This document shows, piece after piece, positions 1 through 9,514 of a stretch of 64,000 bases of DNA (within the stretch, counting starts at the first letter, position 1; each line of letters begins with the position of its first letter). Under the pieces are notes generated by a model. That model saw only the letters and a list, made by a program, of their open reading frames with translations. It ran no database searches and had not been told where the DNA came from. The DNA is from Candidatus Aquiluna sp. UB-MaderosW2red (GTDB lineage: Bacteria > Actinomycetota > Actinomycetes > Actinomycetales > Microbacteriaceae): positions 372,001-436,000 of the forward strand of contig NZ_LT627734.1 in the NCBI RefSeq assembly GCF_900100865.1, read 5' to 3'. Made by a program: the position numbers and the translations under genes.

Positions 1-1679
1 GTTCGGTTCCGCGACAAAGTATCTAGGGCCTCTTGCACGATGCGCTCACTCTGGGTGTCCATCGAGCTAGTGGCTTCATCGAGTATCAAAATCGGTGGGT
101 CTTTTAGTAGAACCCTTGCAATCGCGATTCTTTGCTTCTCTCCACCAGATAGCCGATAACCACGCTCACCAACCATGGTGTCGTAACCTTCGGGGAAGCT
201 CGCAATAGTCTCGTGAATGTTCGCGGCTTTAGCCGCGGTAATAATTTCTTGATCCGTTGCCTCGGGTTTGGCATAGGCCAAGTTCTCTTTGATGGTGGCG
301 TGAAAAAGGTAAGTCTCCTGGTTCACAATCCCCACCTGATCAATCAGGTCGCCTTGGGCAATATTGCGCACATCAACCCCTGCAAAAAGCACCTGACCCT
401 CGCTGGCCTCATAGAGCCTTGGAATCAAATAGCTAATGGTTGTTTTGCCCGAACCCGATGGCCCCACAAGGGCCGCGTATTGACCTTTTTCTACCTTTAT
501 GTTCAAGTTCCTTAGGGTCGCCACCTCGCTCTCAGAGCCCGGGTAGCTGAAGGTGACATTGCGAAGCTCTACTGACCCCAAATCCTCGGCTTTTAGTTTC
601 TCGGGGTTTTCCGCATCAATGATTGCCGGATTCAAATCCATGTACTCAAAAATACGAGCGAATAAAGCCTCGCTGGTTTGCAGATCTAAAACCACTCGCA
701 TCAGGCCCATCAAGGGAAAAAGCAACCTGGCCTGCACCGTGGTGAACGCCACCACGGTGCCAATTGAAACCACGCTGCCATCGGTGATCAACCAGCCGGC
801 AAATAAATAGATGATTGCGGGAATCGCAGAAAAGAAAATCTGCACCATAGCGAAAAACCACTGGCCACTCATTGTTTGGCTAACCTGCAGCCGAATCTGA
901 ACCTTGTTTTCGGCGGCATATCGATCGACTTCGATCTGCTGGCGACCAAAGCTCTTTGCCAAAAGGATGCCGCTAACCCCGAGTGCTTCTTGAGTAATGG
1001 CGGTCATCTCACTCAAAGACTCTTGAGTCTTCCCGGCAATCTTGGCCCTGACCTGACCGACTCGGCGCTGCGCCAAGATCATCAGTGGCATTACCACCAC
1101 GGCAACCACGGTCAGTTGCCAGCTCAATAGCAGCATCGCGATGAAGGCGGCAATCACCGTTACGGTGTTGCCCAGCACGCTAGAAACGGTATTGCTCAAC
1201 ACATTGGCAACACCACCGACATCATTTTGCAAACGCGACTGAATGGTGCCGGTCTTGGTCTTGGTGAAAAACGCCAACTCCATTGCTTGCAGGTGGGCAA
1301 AAAGCCGCTCCCTGAGCTGCCCCATGACCTCGTTGCCAACCTTGGCTGTTAGGTAGGTTTGCCAAACCCCAATAGCGGCTGCACCGATAAATATTGCCAC
1401 CATCAAACTCACTAGCTCAATCAAGAGCGGCATGTTTGGCGGTCCAATTGGTGGAAATAAACCTTCATTAAAGGTGCGCTCAATCAGTAGCGGCGGAATT
1501 ACGGTGAGGGCGGCACCAATCAGCACCAAAATGACCGTGCCAATTAGGGCACCCCGGTGGTTTTCAAATAAAGCGGCAATGCGCTTTAGCAGATTCTCAA
1601 CTTTTGGTGCCGCAGCGTTTTCTGCTTTTCTCTTATCGGAATCAACCATGTAGCTACCCGATCCACCACGCGTTCTCAT
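1..1679 (-). CDS. ABC exporter, fused permease and ATPase (3' end outside window)
   Basis: Half-size ABC exporter of the MsbA/LmrA multidrug and lipid type, acting in the cytoplasmic membrane. The reverse strand reads as one open frame from 1679 to the left edge, about 560 residues. Residues 30-330 hold hydrophobic segments typical of the six-helix exporter permease domain (for example the stretch around VVAVVVMPLMILAQRR). The ATPase domain follows with Walker A GPSGSGKT (about residue 400), signature LSGGEKQR (about 505) and Walker B ILILDEATS (about 530). The last few dozen residues lie off the window. Two in-frame ATGs compete, at 1679 (MRTRGGSGSYM) and 1649 (MVDSDKRK); neither has a clear ribosome binding site. 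The substrate cannot be told from sequence. The family assignment is secure; the transported compound is not. Confidence 0.93.
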   Translation of the reverse strand, partial: MRTRGGSGSYMVDSDKRKAENAAAPKVENLLKRIAALFENHRGALIGTVILVLIGAALTVIPPLLIERTFNEGLFPPIGPPNMPLLIELVSLMVAIFIGAAAIGVWQTYLTAKVGNEVMGQLRERLFAHLQAMELAFFTKTKTGTIQSRLQNDVGGVANVLSNTVSSVLGNTVTVIAAFIAMLLLSWQLTVVAVVVMPLMILAQRRVGQVRAKIAGKTQESLSEMTAITQEALGVSGILLAKSFGRQQIEVDRYAAENKVQIRLQVSQTMSGQWFFAMVQIFFSAIPAIIYLFAGWLITDGSVVSIGTVVAFTTVQARLLFPLMGLMRVVLDLQTSEALFARIFEYMDLNPAIIDAENPEKLKAEDLGSVELRNVTFSYPGSESEVATLRNLNIKVEKGQYAALVGPSGSGKTTISYLIPRLYEASEGQVLFAGVDVRNIAQGDLIDQVGIVNQETYLFHATIKENLAYAKPEATDQEIITAAKAANIHETIASFPEGYDTMVGERGYRLSGGEKQRIAIARVLLKDPPILILDEATSSMDTQSERIVQEALDTLSRNR

Positions 1680-2007
1680 CCGTTAAGGATACTTGAGTGC
1701 TTGCAAGAGGTATTGCCTGCAAGCCGCTTGATCAATCTCCTCAAAACGCTGCTAATCGGGACCGACTCGGCCGACTAGCGGGTAGCTCTAAAGACCCACA
1801 TTACCTTTTGGAGCAAAGTAAACGCTCGCGGCTTTAATGATTTTCTAGCCAGATCAAAGAGAGAGTTTGGCTCAATATTCTTAGATTAAGAGGCGAATAA
1901 CGCCGAAATTTCACCTAAACCTTCGGGTATCCGAACATGTTAGAAGTCCGCTAAAACGGGGTGCTTATTATTATTTTTGATTACAAATTCGCACCATTTT
2001 TTAGGGT
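1680..2007. other. intergenic stretch, divergent promoters expected
   Basis: No coding signal seen. It separates the ABC exporter from the giant secreted protein, which are divergently transcribed, so both promoters should lie here. The motif CCGAACA at 1931-1937 recurs upstream of other secreted-protein genes in the window. Confidence 0.5.
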
Positions 2008-5000
2008 TTGATTGGGGCCGGGGCCATGATCCACGTGAACGCCATTAGGACGTTCCACCCCAGCACGCCTAGATTAAATCGCACCCAAAAGGGCCTCACG
2101 GTAATCAAAGATCTAGTGAAGCGCCTGCCTCCCCTAAACGCGAACATCTCACTCACCATCGCAGCCACTCTGATCTTCACTTTAGTAACCCCAATCCTGG
2201 GGCTTGCACCCAGGGCGGAGGCGGCAACAGTAATAGCCACTGGAACCAATCCGAGTGTTTGCAATCAAGTAATTGGCACGGCTGGGGCCGCCTCTGCGGT
2301 TCGAGTTGGAGACGATTGCGTAGTCACATTCACCGCAAGCACGACATGGACTGTTCCTGCAGGAGTGACTATGGCTGATGTTCTGCTGGTTGGCGGAGGA
2401 GGAGCGGGCGGCCGAGGAGACTCGGGAGCCTATGAAGCAGGCGGAGGAGGAGCCGGTGGTTTCATATACAAGACTAATTTTTCAATTTCAAGCCCTCAAA
2501 CAATAACTGTTGGAAAGGGAGGTGTTTCTGCGGCCTCTCTAGTCGCCGCCACACCATCTATCGCTTTTGGCGAGAAGGCTTTTGGCGGAGGCTCGGGGGC
2601 ATTTGGCGGCAATGGGGTTGGGTCTGAAAGTGTAAGGGACGGGGCTTCAGGTGGTGGAGGCGTTTATAACACAGTTGCAGTTGGAACCGGCAGTCAGGGG
2701 TTTAACGGAGGCCCCTTCGGAAATTCGAACGGTCAGAATCGCGCTGGTGGAGGAGGTGGATCTGCAGGAGTGGGAACGTCAGGGGCAGCCTCTTCCGATG
2801 CTGGAAAGGGTGGGCCAGGGACCCAGAACAGTATTACCGGATCGGCAGTTTGGTACGCAGCTGGTGGTGGTGGTGGACTGGCTGAATCTGATAACGGTAA
2901 CGGTGGTCAAGAGGGGGGTGGTTCAGGTGCTTTGGAGTCTGGGGGAAAGGGCAAAAGTGGAGAAAATGCAACAACCTACGGTTCGGGCGGGGGAGGCGCG
3001 TGGGCTGATAACAGCAGTTTCTTCGGTGGTAAAGGATCCGATGGAGTAGTAATTGTCAGATACTTAGCCCGGGCTTCTATTACCTACGCGGCAGGAACCG
3101 GCGGATCGGGTTCAGCACCCACAGCACCAACGACCGCTGCAATCGGTTCAACTTTCACTACCCCGGCGAATACCTTCACTCGCAGCGGCTATAGCTTCGC
3201 CGGCTGGAAAATTGAATCAGCAACCATTGGAACCGGAGTCGCTTATCCCTCGACTGGAAACGTAACGGGCAATGTGGTGCTGACGGCCACTTGGAATGCA
3301 AACACTTACAACGTCATATTTGATTCAAATGGCGGCACTGCAGTTTCGAACTTGACTTTCACAACTGGCGGTTCGGTTTCATCGGCACCAACCCCGCCGA
3401 GCAGAATCGGTTTCACATTCGATGGTTGGTCGGCATCCAATGTCGGAGTTGCAGTTAGTTTCCCTTACAGCCCCGGTGTGTCAGCTGACGTGACGCTCTA
3501 TGCGAGGTGGACCCAAGGTGTTGTGAGTTCAATATCTCCACCAAAAAACATAGCTATTGCCGCCAGTAATGGGTCCCTGACCGTTACCTGGGATGCCCCT
3601 GAGGTTCTCGAGGGAAAAACAGTGACCTCTTATCGCGTTGAGTATTCGACAACCGGCGCGGGAACCTGGAGTGTGGCGAGCGACAGTGTTGCTTCATCCG
3701 ACACAAGTTTCCAAATCACAGGCCTTACCGGGGGTCAGGCTTACTTTGTTCGAGTGGCCGCTGGCCACTCCGGCGGAACAGGCGCCTATGGTTACCCTTG
3801 GACCAAAATTTATGATGTCGACAGCCCAACTCGTTCGAGCGGGAACATTGTTTACAAATCGGGTTTTGGCTTAACTGGCGGAGCGGCAAGCGCCAATTCG
3901 AGTTCGAACTTCACTCGCGTGAGGTATCGGATGGAAGCGGGTATTGGCGGAGTAACAAACTACGCCGACACTGATTTCAGCCGTATTTTAGGAAACCCCA
4001 CTCGAACCGCCCCCGCTTCCGCTGAGTCTTTCACTGTCGCTAATCTGCAGGTTCCCACAACTAATAGCCGGTTCGTCATTCAGGGGGACATATCAGACCT
4101 CACGATTGTTTCGAATGCCTCTGGCGTCGTCAATGGCCATGCCCTAGATGGTCGGCTCGAGCTTTTTCCTATGGATTATGTGCCGTCGCCTGCCACGACC
4201 TATCCCAGTCCGAGGCAAGCTAACAAATATGACAACAACGACACTGCCGCCTCTAACGGAGATTACGGCTCGTTCCAGCTGCACAGTGAAGCGGCTACGA
4301 GGCAAACCGTGTTTGCTTGGAACCGGCACTCTAAAAATCCTGAAATTGGATTTGGAAACAACCCTGGAGAACACTCGGATTGGACTTTTAGCGATACCTC
4401 TGCTTCTCCTAGGAGCAACTTCGATCTACAGATTTTCATAAATGTTCCGACCACAGTGCTCTCAGGAGTTGTGGTGACTTTTGGCGCTGGTAATTTTGGT
4501 ACCGGGGTAAATCAGACGGCTACCAAGACCAGTAACGTCAATTTGCTTCTTCCGAACTCGGCTACCGCAAATGGTTATTTCTCAAGGACTGGTTATGCCG
4601 TCACAGGCTGGAACACGAATGCTGATGGAACTTCGGGCACGGGATTTGCTCTAGGGGCTAGCTACACAACCAATGCCGCCTTGACCCTCTTTCCGGTTTG
4701 GACCGCCAACATCTTCACGGTCGCCTATAACTACAACAGTGCCGATGGCGGCGCTGGCACTGCGACCAGCTCCTTCACTTTCGGCGGGCCGGTCATTACA
4801 TTACCCACTCCCACCCGCACCGGTTTTACTTTTGGTGGTTGGTACTCAGAAGTTGAGCTTAGCAACTCGGTTGGAGCCGGCGGAGCCGGCTATTCTCCCG
4901 CAGCTTCAATAACGCTCTTCGCGAAATGGACCGCAAATAGCCACGTGGTGACTTTTGATTCAAAGGGAGGCAGTGCTGTATCTCCGTCTAGCTTCGTAAC

Positions 5001-8000
5001 CGGCGGCAGCATCTCGGCCCCGACTGCGCCCACCAAAACCGGCTACGCATTCACGGGCTGGGCGGCTGCCGTTGGCGGAGCAGCACTGGCTTTTCCCTAT
5101 GCTCCAGGGACCATCGACGCCGTAACCCTTTATGCCAAATGGTCAGGAGCCACCTTCACGGTTATTTATAACTACTCAGGCGCTGAAGCTGGCAATACAA
5201 CTATCACCGAGAACTACACAACCCTTCTTACACCGATCACCCTTCCGACCCCGACCAGGATCGGATACACCTTTGCGGGTTGGTTTACCAACTCTGCTCT
5301 AACCAGCTCAGCAGGTGCGGGGGGCGCGAGCTACACGCCAAGTTTGAACCTCACTGTATTTGCCAAGTGGACTGCAATTAATTATTCGATTATCTATAAC
5401 TCGACAAACACCTCGGGCGGCATAACCGCCAATGCTTCTGGTGGCAGCGTGCCTATTGACTTGCTGAACTACAACATCGGCGGCACTGCAATAGTGAAAG
5501 CAAATAGTGGGTCACTGATTCGCTTGGGCTATGTATTCGTGGGCTGGGTAGTAAATGCGGATGGCACTGGCACGGCTCTGAATTCTGGAGAATCGATCCT
5601 GGTGGGCACAGCCAGCATTAATCTTTACCCCCAGTGGAGCGCGCTTAGCTACACGATCAGCTACAACCTAAATGGTGGTTCTGGCTCTTTGGTTGGGGCC
5701 CCGACAAGCTGGCAGACTCCCGCAGCGAACGTGACACTGCCAACCTCGGGTTTCACAAAGACGGGCTTTAATTTTGCCGGCTGGTCTGAGACTCAAAATG
5801 GCTCTGCGGTAAACAATGACTATCGCCCAAACTTTGCCAACGCCACCCTTTATGCGGTTTGGACCCTAAAGGTAATTAGCTACAGCTTTGATCAGGGGAC
5901 CGCTGCGGGGCTAACAATAACCGGCTGGCCTACTAACGGCAACAACACCTTTGGATCAACAATAACCCTGCCCAATTTGGCTGGCACAACGGTCACCATT
6001 TCTAGCCAGAGCTACTTGTTCTTTGGCTGGAAAAAAGACACCACAACAACATTTAATTCCGCAGATGCCTATACCCTTGGTGCAACAGATGTCACCTTCA
6101 CCGCCCAGTGGGTGCGGCTATTCGATGTGAGATACGGCTTTGCGGGCGGTACTAAATCTTCCAATGACACCGAGACCGATGGTGATGATAGAGACAGGGC
6201 TTGCATCGCTAGCCCTGCGTCTTTGTGTATCTATGGGCAATTAATCAACTTGCGTGATACTCCCACCAGAGTCGGCTACACATTTGACGGCTGGAAGATT
6301 CAGGCTACGAGTGACCTCAAGGCAGGTATGGCCCAGCACACGGTCATCGAAACTGGCTACTTGTTCTATGCACAATGGACGCCGATCTCATACTCCATGA
6401 GCTTTAACTCAGCCGGTGGTAGTAATAACTTTGCCAACCAAACTAAGAACATTGGCCAGGTTCTGGCCCTGCCAAACCCGGATGGAAAAACCGGCTACGG
6501 TTTTGCGGGTTGGTCCAATGACTCAGGGGCCACGATCTATGCAATCAGCTCGGGCTTCGTGGTGGGCTCTGTGTCAGAGGCTTTTGTAGCTCAGTGGACG
6601 CCAAATACCTCCTTGGTTAGCTATGAGTGGCAAGGCGGAGCATCTTCCACACCAAAGATTTCGGACAGCTATACCTACGATCCGATTGCAATGACCCTGC
6701 CTAGCGCCTCTGACCATCGCTTCACAAAAGACGGCTTTACTTTTGCGGGCTGGGCAACCTCTTCTGGCGGTACGGCAGTAACTGACTTTAGGCCCGCCCA
6801 AAACACCGTTTTGTTTGCGGTTTGGACACCGACCAACTTCACTCTAAATTTCGATGCAAAAGGTGGAGCGATTGCCACGGTCAATGGAGTGACCCAATTA
6901 CAGGCACCAAATAACTCAATGCCAATCCTGCTGCCAACCGCCACTCGCTCAAACTTCACATTCAATGGTTGGTATGACCAAGCAATCGGTGGGGTAAAAC
7001 TGGGGGATGCGGGAGACAACTTCACACCAACTGCTTCAAGAACCCTGCATGCGCGCTGGGTGCAGAATTCCCTATTCGGTGTTGATGAAGCGACCCTAGA
7101 AGCTGCTAGCACTTTTACCGCTAGCAATTCCACCAGCACTGACAGCACGCTGAATCACACGCCTTCTGGCACTTCTGCAAGAGTGCAGATTCCAACCGGT
7201 GCTCTTCCCCCCGGCACGGTCATAACCGTCCGCTACTTCAAAGACACCGATCGCCAATCAAACTTGATCCCCGGCAACAACAACTACTTCTTCTCAATCT
7301 TGGTTTCCTGGATCTATGGTTCTGGTGACTCAGCGACAGTGCCTAACACCGCGGCCGGCAAATCAATCGCAGTGACTCTCACAAACCCAAGCATTAAAGC
7401 CGGCGCAACTATTTATCAGATTATTGGTACAAACGTTACAAACCTAGGTGTTGCCCAAGTCGATGGCAGCGTGGTTGTGAATCTCACCGAAGACCCAGAG
7501 ATTGTTGTGGCATCAACCAACCCAAGTTCCCCAACCACGGTTACTGCTGTGACCGGTGACACCACCGCCACAGTCAGCTGGACCCAAGGTTCAAACGGTG
7601 GTGCCGAGGTCACCAGCTACACGGTTACTGCCTCACCTGGTGGCGCTAGCTGCACCACCGCCACAACCAGCTGCACCATAACCGGGCTAAATAACAACAA
7701 CGCCTACACATTCACCGTCACCGCAACCAATTCGGTTGGAACATCAAGTTCTTCAGGCTCATCTTCATCGGTGACTCCAACTCCAACAAGGTATGCGGTG
7801 ACCTTTAACTCAACTGGCGGAAGCGCGGTTGCAGCGGGCAGCTTCATAGCGGCTGGAAGCTTTAGTGCCCCTAGTAACCCAACTCGCTCTGGCTTCACAT
7901 TTGATGGCTGGAGCTCGATTCTAAACAGCTCAGCGACTAAGGTCACTTTCCCGCACACGCCCTCTGTCACGGCACCAATAACCCTTTATGCACTTTGGTT

Positions 8001-8817
8001 TGCAGTGAGCTCAGGTGGTCAACCAGGTTCAGGATCCGCCAACACCTCGCCAACACCGACCCCGACCCCAACACCGACCCCAACACCAACACCAACACCG
8101 GGAACAACCCAGCCACCCAAACAGGTTCCTTCAATGACCCCAACCGTGAATCCGGTATTACCTGTGAGCCCGGTTGATAGCCCTGCTGGGTCTATTTCAG
8201 GCTCTACCGACAAGGTTAGAATTGTCGCCGACGCACCAAGAGAAAAACTGGTTGCCTCTGCAGGGAGCTGGAAGCTAGAAATCAAAGCGGACATTTCAAG
8301 CGGTCAATCGAAACCGATTGCAACCAACCTAAGTCTCGATTTTCAACTCGGCTCCATGGCTGACCTATCAGGCACTGGCCTGAGGCCAAAAGCCAAGGTT
8401 TCGGTCTGGGTTTTCTCTGAGCCAATTTTTGTTGGCGAGGTTGAGACTTTGGCCGATGGCGCCTTCGCCACCCAGATGCTTTTGCCAGCCAGCCTCTTAC
8501 CCGGCAAGCACACCATGCAGCTGATAACTACCGATGCCAACGGCAAGCAAATCACGCTGAATATTCCAATCACCGTGACCGGCAAGGTAACGGTTGGCAC
8601 ATTCAAGGGTTACGTGGCTCTTTATACCCAAGACCTCATGGGCCAGAAACTCTCTGCGAGAGTTGATGGCAAGTGGTTGGTGCAGGACCCAATTACTAAG
8701 TACAAGAGCTTTGATTACTCAAGAAAGGTCAGGTTCACAGGAGCCGGCTACAAGATCTTTGTTGACCTTTATCTAAACTCAAACTTTTTGAGAAGAGATG
8801 TTATTACAACTAGGTAG
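2008..8817 (+). CDS. giant secreted InlB-repeat surface protein with shared C-terminal domain
   Basis: A 2269-residue exported protein. An unusually long N-region (about 45 residues) precedes a hydrophobic segment (ISLTIAATLIFTLVTPILGL) and an AEA-A type cleavage site near residue 73. A glycine-rich domain follows (about 115-350, starting VLLVGGGGAGG), then about fourteen InlB B-repeat/List_Bact_rpt units, each with an F-x-G-W core and a closing A-x-W, interrupted by fibronectin type III-like domains (about 510-590 and 1840-1920). A Thr-Pro repeat linker lies near residue 2020 and the last 76 residues form the domain shared with three other proteins here. The start shown is TTG; ATG at 2026 is an equally possible start. 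No LPXTG or C-terminal membrane anchor is visible. Likely adhesin or surface-coat protein; InlB repeats are known ligand- or stalk-forming modules, but the ligand is unknown. Confidence 0.9.
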   Translation: MIGAGAMIHVNAIRTFHPSTPRLNRTQKGLTVIKDLVKRLPPLNANISLTIAATLIFTLVTPILGLAPRAEAATVIATGTNPSVCNQVIGTAGAASAVRVGDDCVVTFTASTTWTVPAGVTMADVLLVGGGGAGGRGDSGAYEAGGGGAGGFIYKTNFSISSPQTITVGKGGVSAASLVAATPSIAFGEKAFGGGSGAFGGNGVGSESVRDGASGGGGVYNTVAVGTGSQGFNGGPFGNSNGQNRAGGGGGSAGVGTSGAASSDAGKGGPGTQNSITGSAVWYAAGGGGGLAESDNGNGGQEGGGSGALESGGKGKSGENATTYGSGGGGAWADNSSFFGGKGSDGVVIVRYLARASITYAAGTGGSGSAPTAPTTAAIGSTFTTPANTFTRSGYSFAGWKIESATIGTGVAYPSTGNVTGNVVLTATWNANTYNVIFDSNGGTAVSNLTFTTGGSVSSAPTPPSRIGFTFDGWSASNVGVAVSFPYSPGVSADVTLYARWTQGVVSSISPPKNIAIAASNGSLTVTWDAPEVLEGKTVTSYRVEYSTTGAGTWSVASDSVASSDTSFQITGLTGGQAYFVRVAAGHSGGTGAYGYPWTKIYDVDSPTRSSGNIVYKSGFGLTGGAASANSSSNFTRVRYRMEAGIGGVTNYADTDFSRILGNPTRTAPASAESFTVANLQVPTTNSRFVIQGDISDLTIVSNASGVVNGHALDGRLELFPMDYVPSPATTYPSPRQANKYDNNDTAASNGDYGSFQLHSEAATRQTVFAWNRHSKNPEIGFGNNPGEHSDWTFSDTSASPRSNFDLQIFINVPTTVLSGVVVTFGAGNFGTGVNQTATKTSNVNLLLPNSATANGYFSRTGYAVTGWNTNADGTSGTGFALGASYTTNAALTLFPVWTANIFTVAYNYNSADGGAGTATSSFTFGGPVITLPTPTRTGFTFGGWYSEVELSNSVGAGGAGYSPAASITLFAKWTANSHVVTFDSKGGSAVSPSSFVTGGSISAPTAPTKTGYAFTGWAAAVGGAALAFPYAPGTIDAVTLYAKWSGATFTVIYNYSGAEAGNTTITENYTTLLTPITLPTPTRIGYTFAGWFTNSALTSSAGAGGASYTPSLNLTVFAKWTAINYSIIYNSTNTSGGITANASGGSVPIDLLNYNIGGTAIVKANSGSLIRLGYVFVGWVVNADGTGTALNSGESILVGTASINLYPQWSALSYTISYNLNGGSGSLVGAPTSWQTPAANVTLPTSGFTKTGFNFAGWSETQNGSAVNNDYRPNFANATLYAVWTLKVISYSFDQGTAAGLTITGWPTNGNNTFGSTITLPNLAGTTVTISSQSYLFFGWKKDTTTTFNSADAYTLGATDVTFTAQWVRLFDVRYGFAGGTKSSNDTETDGDDRDRACIASPASLCIYGQLINLRDTPTRVGYTFDGWKIQATSDLKAGMAQHTVIETGYLFYAQWTPISYSMSFNSAGGSNNFANQTKNIGQVLALPNPDGKTGYGFAGWSNDSGATIYAISSGFVVGSVSEAFVAQWTPNTSLVSYEWQGGASSTPKISDSYTYDPIAMTLPSASDHRFTKDGFTFAGWATSSGGTAVTDFRPAQNTVLFAVWTPTNFTLNFDAKGGAIATVNGVTQLQAPNNSMPILLPTATRSNFTFNGWYDQAIGGVKLGDAGDNFTPTASRTLHARWVQNSLFGVDEATLEAASTFTASNSTSTDSTLNHTPSGTSARVQIPTGALPPGTVITVRYFKDTDRQSNLIPGNNNYFFSILVSWIYGSGDSATVPNTAAGKSIAVTLTNPSIKAGATIYQIIGTNVTNLGVAQVDGSVVVNLTEDPEIVVASTNPSSPTTVTAVTGDTTATVSWTQGSNGGAEVTSYTVTASPGGASCTTATTSCTITGLNNNNAYTFTVTATNSVGTSSSSGSSSSVTPTPTRYAVTFNSTGGSAVAAGSFIAAGSFSAPSNPTRSGFTFDGWSSILNSSATKVTFPHTPSVTAPITLYALWFAVSSGGQPGSGSANTSPTPTPTPTPTPTPTPTPGTTQPPKQVPSMTPTVNPVLPVSPVDSPAGSISGSTDKVRIVADAPREKLVASAGSWKLEIKADISSGQSKPIATNLSLDFQLGSMADLSGTGLRPKAKVSVWVFSEPIFVGEVETLADGAFATQMLLPASLLPGKHTMQLITTDANGKQITLNIPITVTGKVTVGTFKGYVALYTQDLMGQKLSARVDGKWLVQDPITKYKSFDYSRKVRFTGAGYKIFVDLYLNSNFLRRDVITTR
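8050..8100. repeat. simple repeat encoding a Thr-Pro linker
   Basis: About 50 bp of ACACCG/ACCCCG/ACACCA hexamers inside the giant secreted protein, encoding alternating Thr and Pro. The period makes copy number prone to slippage, which would change linker length without shifting the frame. Confidence 0.8.
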
Positions 8818-9093
8818 GTTGCCTTAGATTTTGGCGCCAATTGGTTCAGTCTCGCCCCAATACCCTGCTGAAAATTGCCATGTTGAGATAGCTCAAATCC
8901 CACTAAAAGCGGCAACGTGAAATTAAGTTCAGGTTCAATTCAGATTCTTTATCTTGAGCGACGCCCAATGGAGATTTTGGGTGGGCGCGTCAACAATTTT
9001 TGACAAGTTGTAACTTGGGGCGTCGCCAGAAGGTAGAAAAAAATTATGAACATTTACCAATGTCAGTGCCGTCTCAATAGCCCGGGGAGCTAA

Positions 9094-9385
9094 ATGAACA
9101 ACAAAACTAAACTCACGGTCGGTGCCTCAGTTATTGCCGCTCTCTTGGGAACCAAGGCGATTGTGTCGGTAAGTATCGGTAATGGGGCTGATGATTCGGC
9201 TTGTATAAAAAAATCCCACTACAGCGGCACCCGAGCCTGAAGAAAAGACAACGAACGACAGCGTTTGCAGAAGGGCCCAATCATTGCATCTGCCCTATGT
9301 GTCCTGGGGATGGAGTATTTATACTGAGAGCAACAACCTCCAAGTGATTCATGATCTTCGAGTGCTCTTCAGTAACAAGCTTTAG
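9094..9385 (+). pseudogene. small secreted protein, frameshifted at an A7 tract
   Basis: ATG at 9094 with a GGGGAG ribosome binding site opens a 48-residue frame with a signal-like N-terminus (MNNKTKLTVGASVIAALLG). It ends at 9240, but just after a run of seven A (9207-9213) the next frame continues open for 56 residues (PTTAAPEPEEKTTNDSVC... to LFSNKL) and stops at 9385. Read together the two frames give one ~95-residue secreted protein with an Ala/Pro/Glu linker. This is either a decayed gene, a homopolymer sequencing error or a slippage-controlled gene; the sequence alone cannot separate these. Function unknown. Confidence 0.5.
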
Positions 9386-9514
9386 CGCACTACATTGGCT
9401 AGAGTCATGGGTGTCAGCGCTGATTGGTTAGATGTAAATGGCGGGCTATGTTTTTGGTGATATTGGATCCTTAGTAACGTTTATAAGGTTGTTCGGGGAT
9501 AACTAAGGGGAATC

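Noticed and set aside
6675-7148. 157-codon minus-strand ORF inside the giant surface gene
   Set aside because: Lies wholly antisense to InlB repeats and shows no family motif; typical shadow frame of a GC-biased gene.
8019-8294. Minus-strand ORF rich in Gly-Val repeats
   Set aside because: It is the antisense of the Thr-Pro linker region of the giant surface protein; no start signal and no independent composition.
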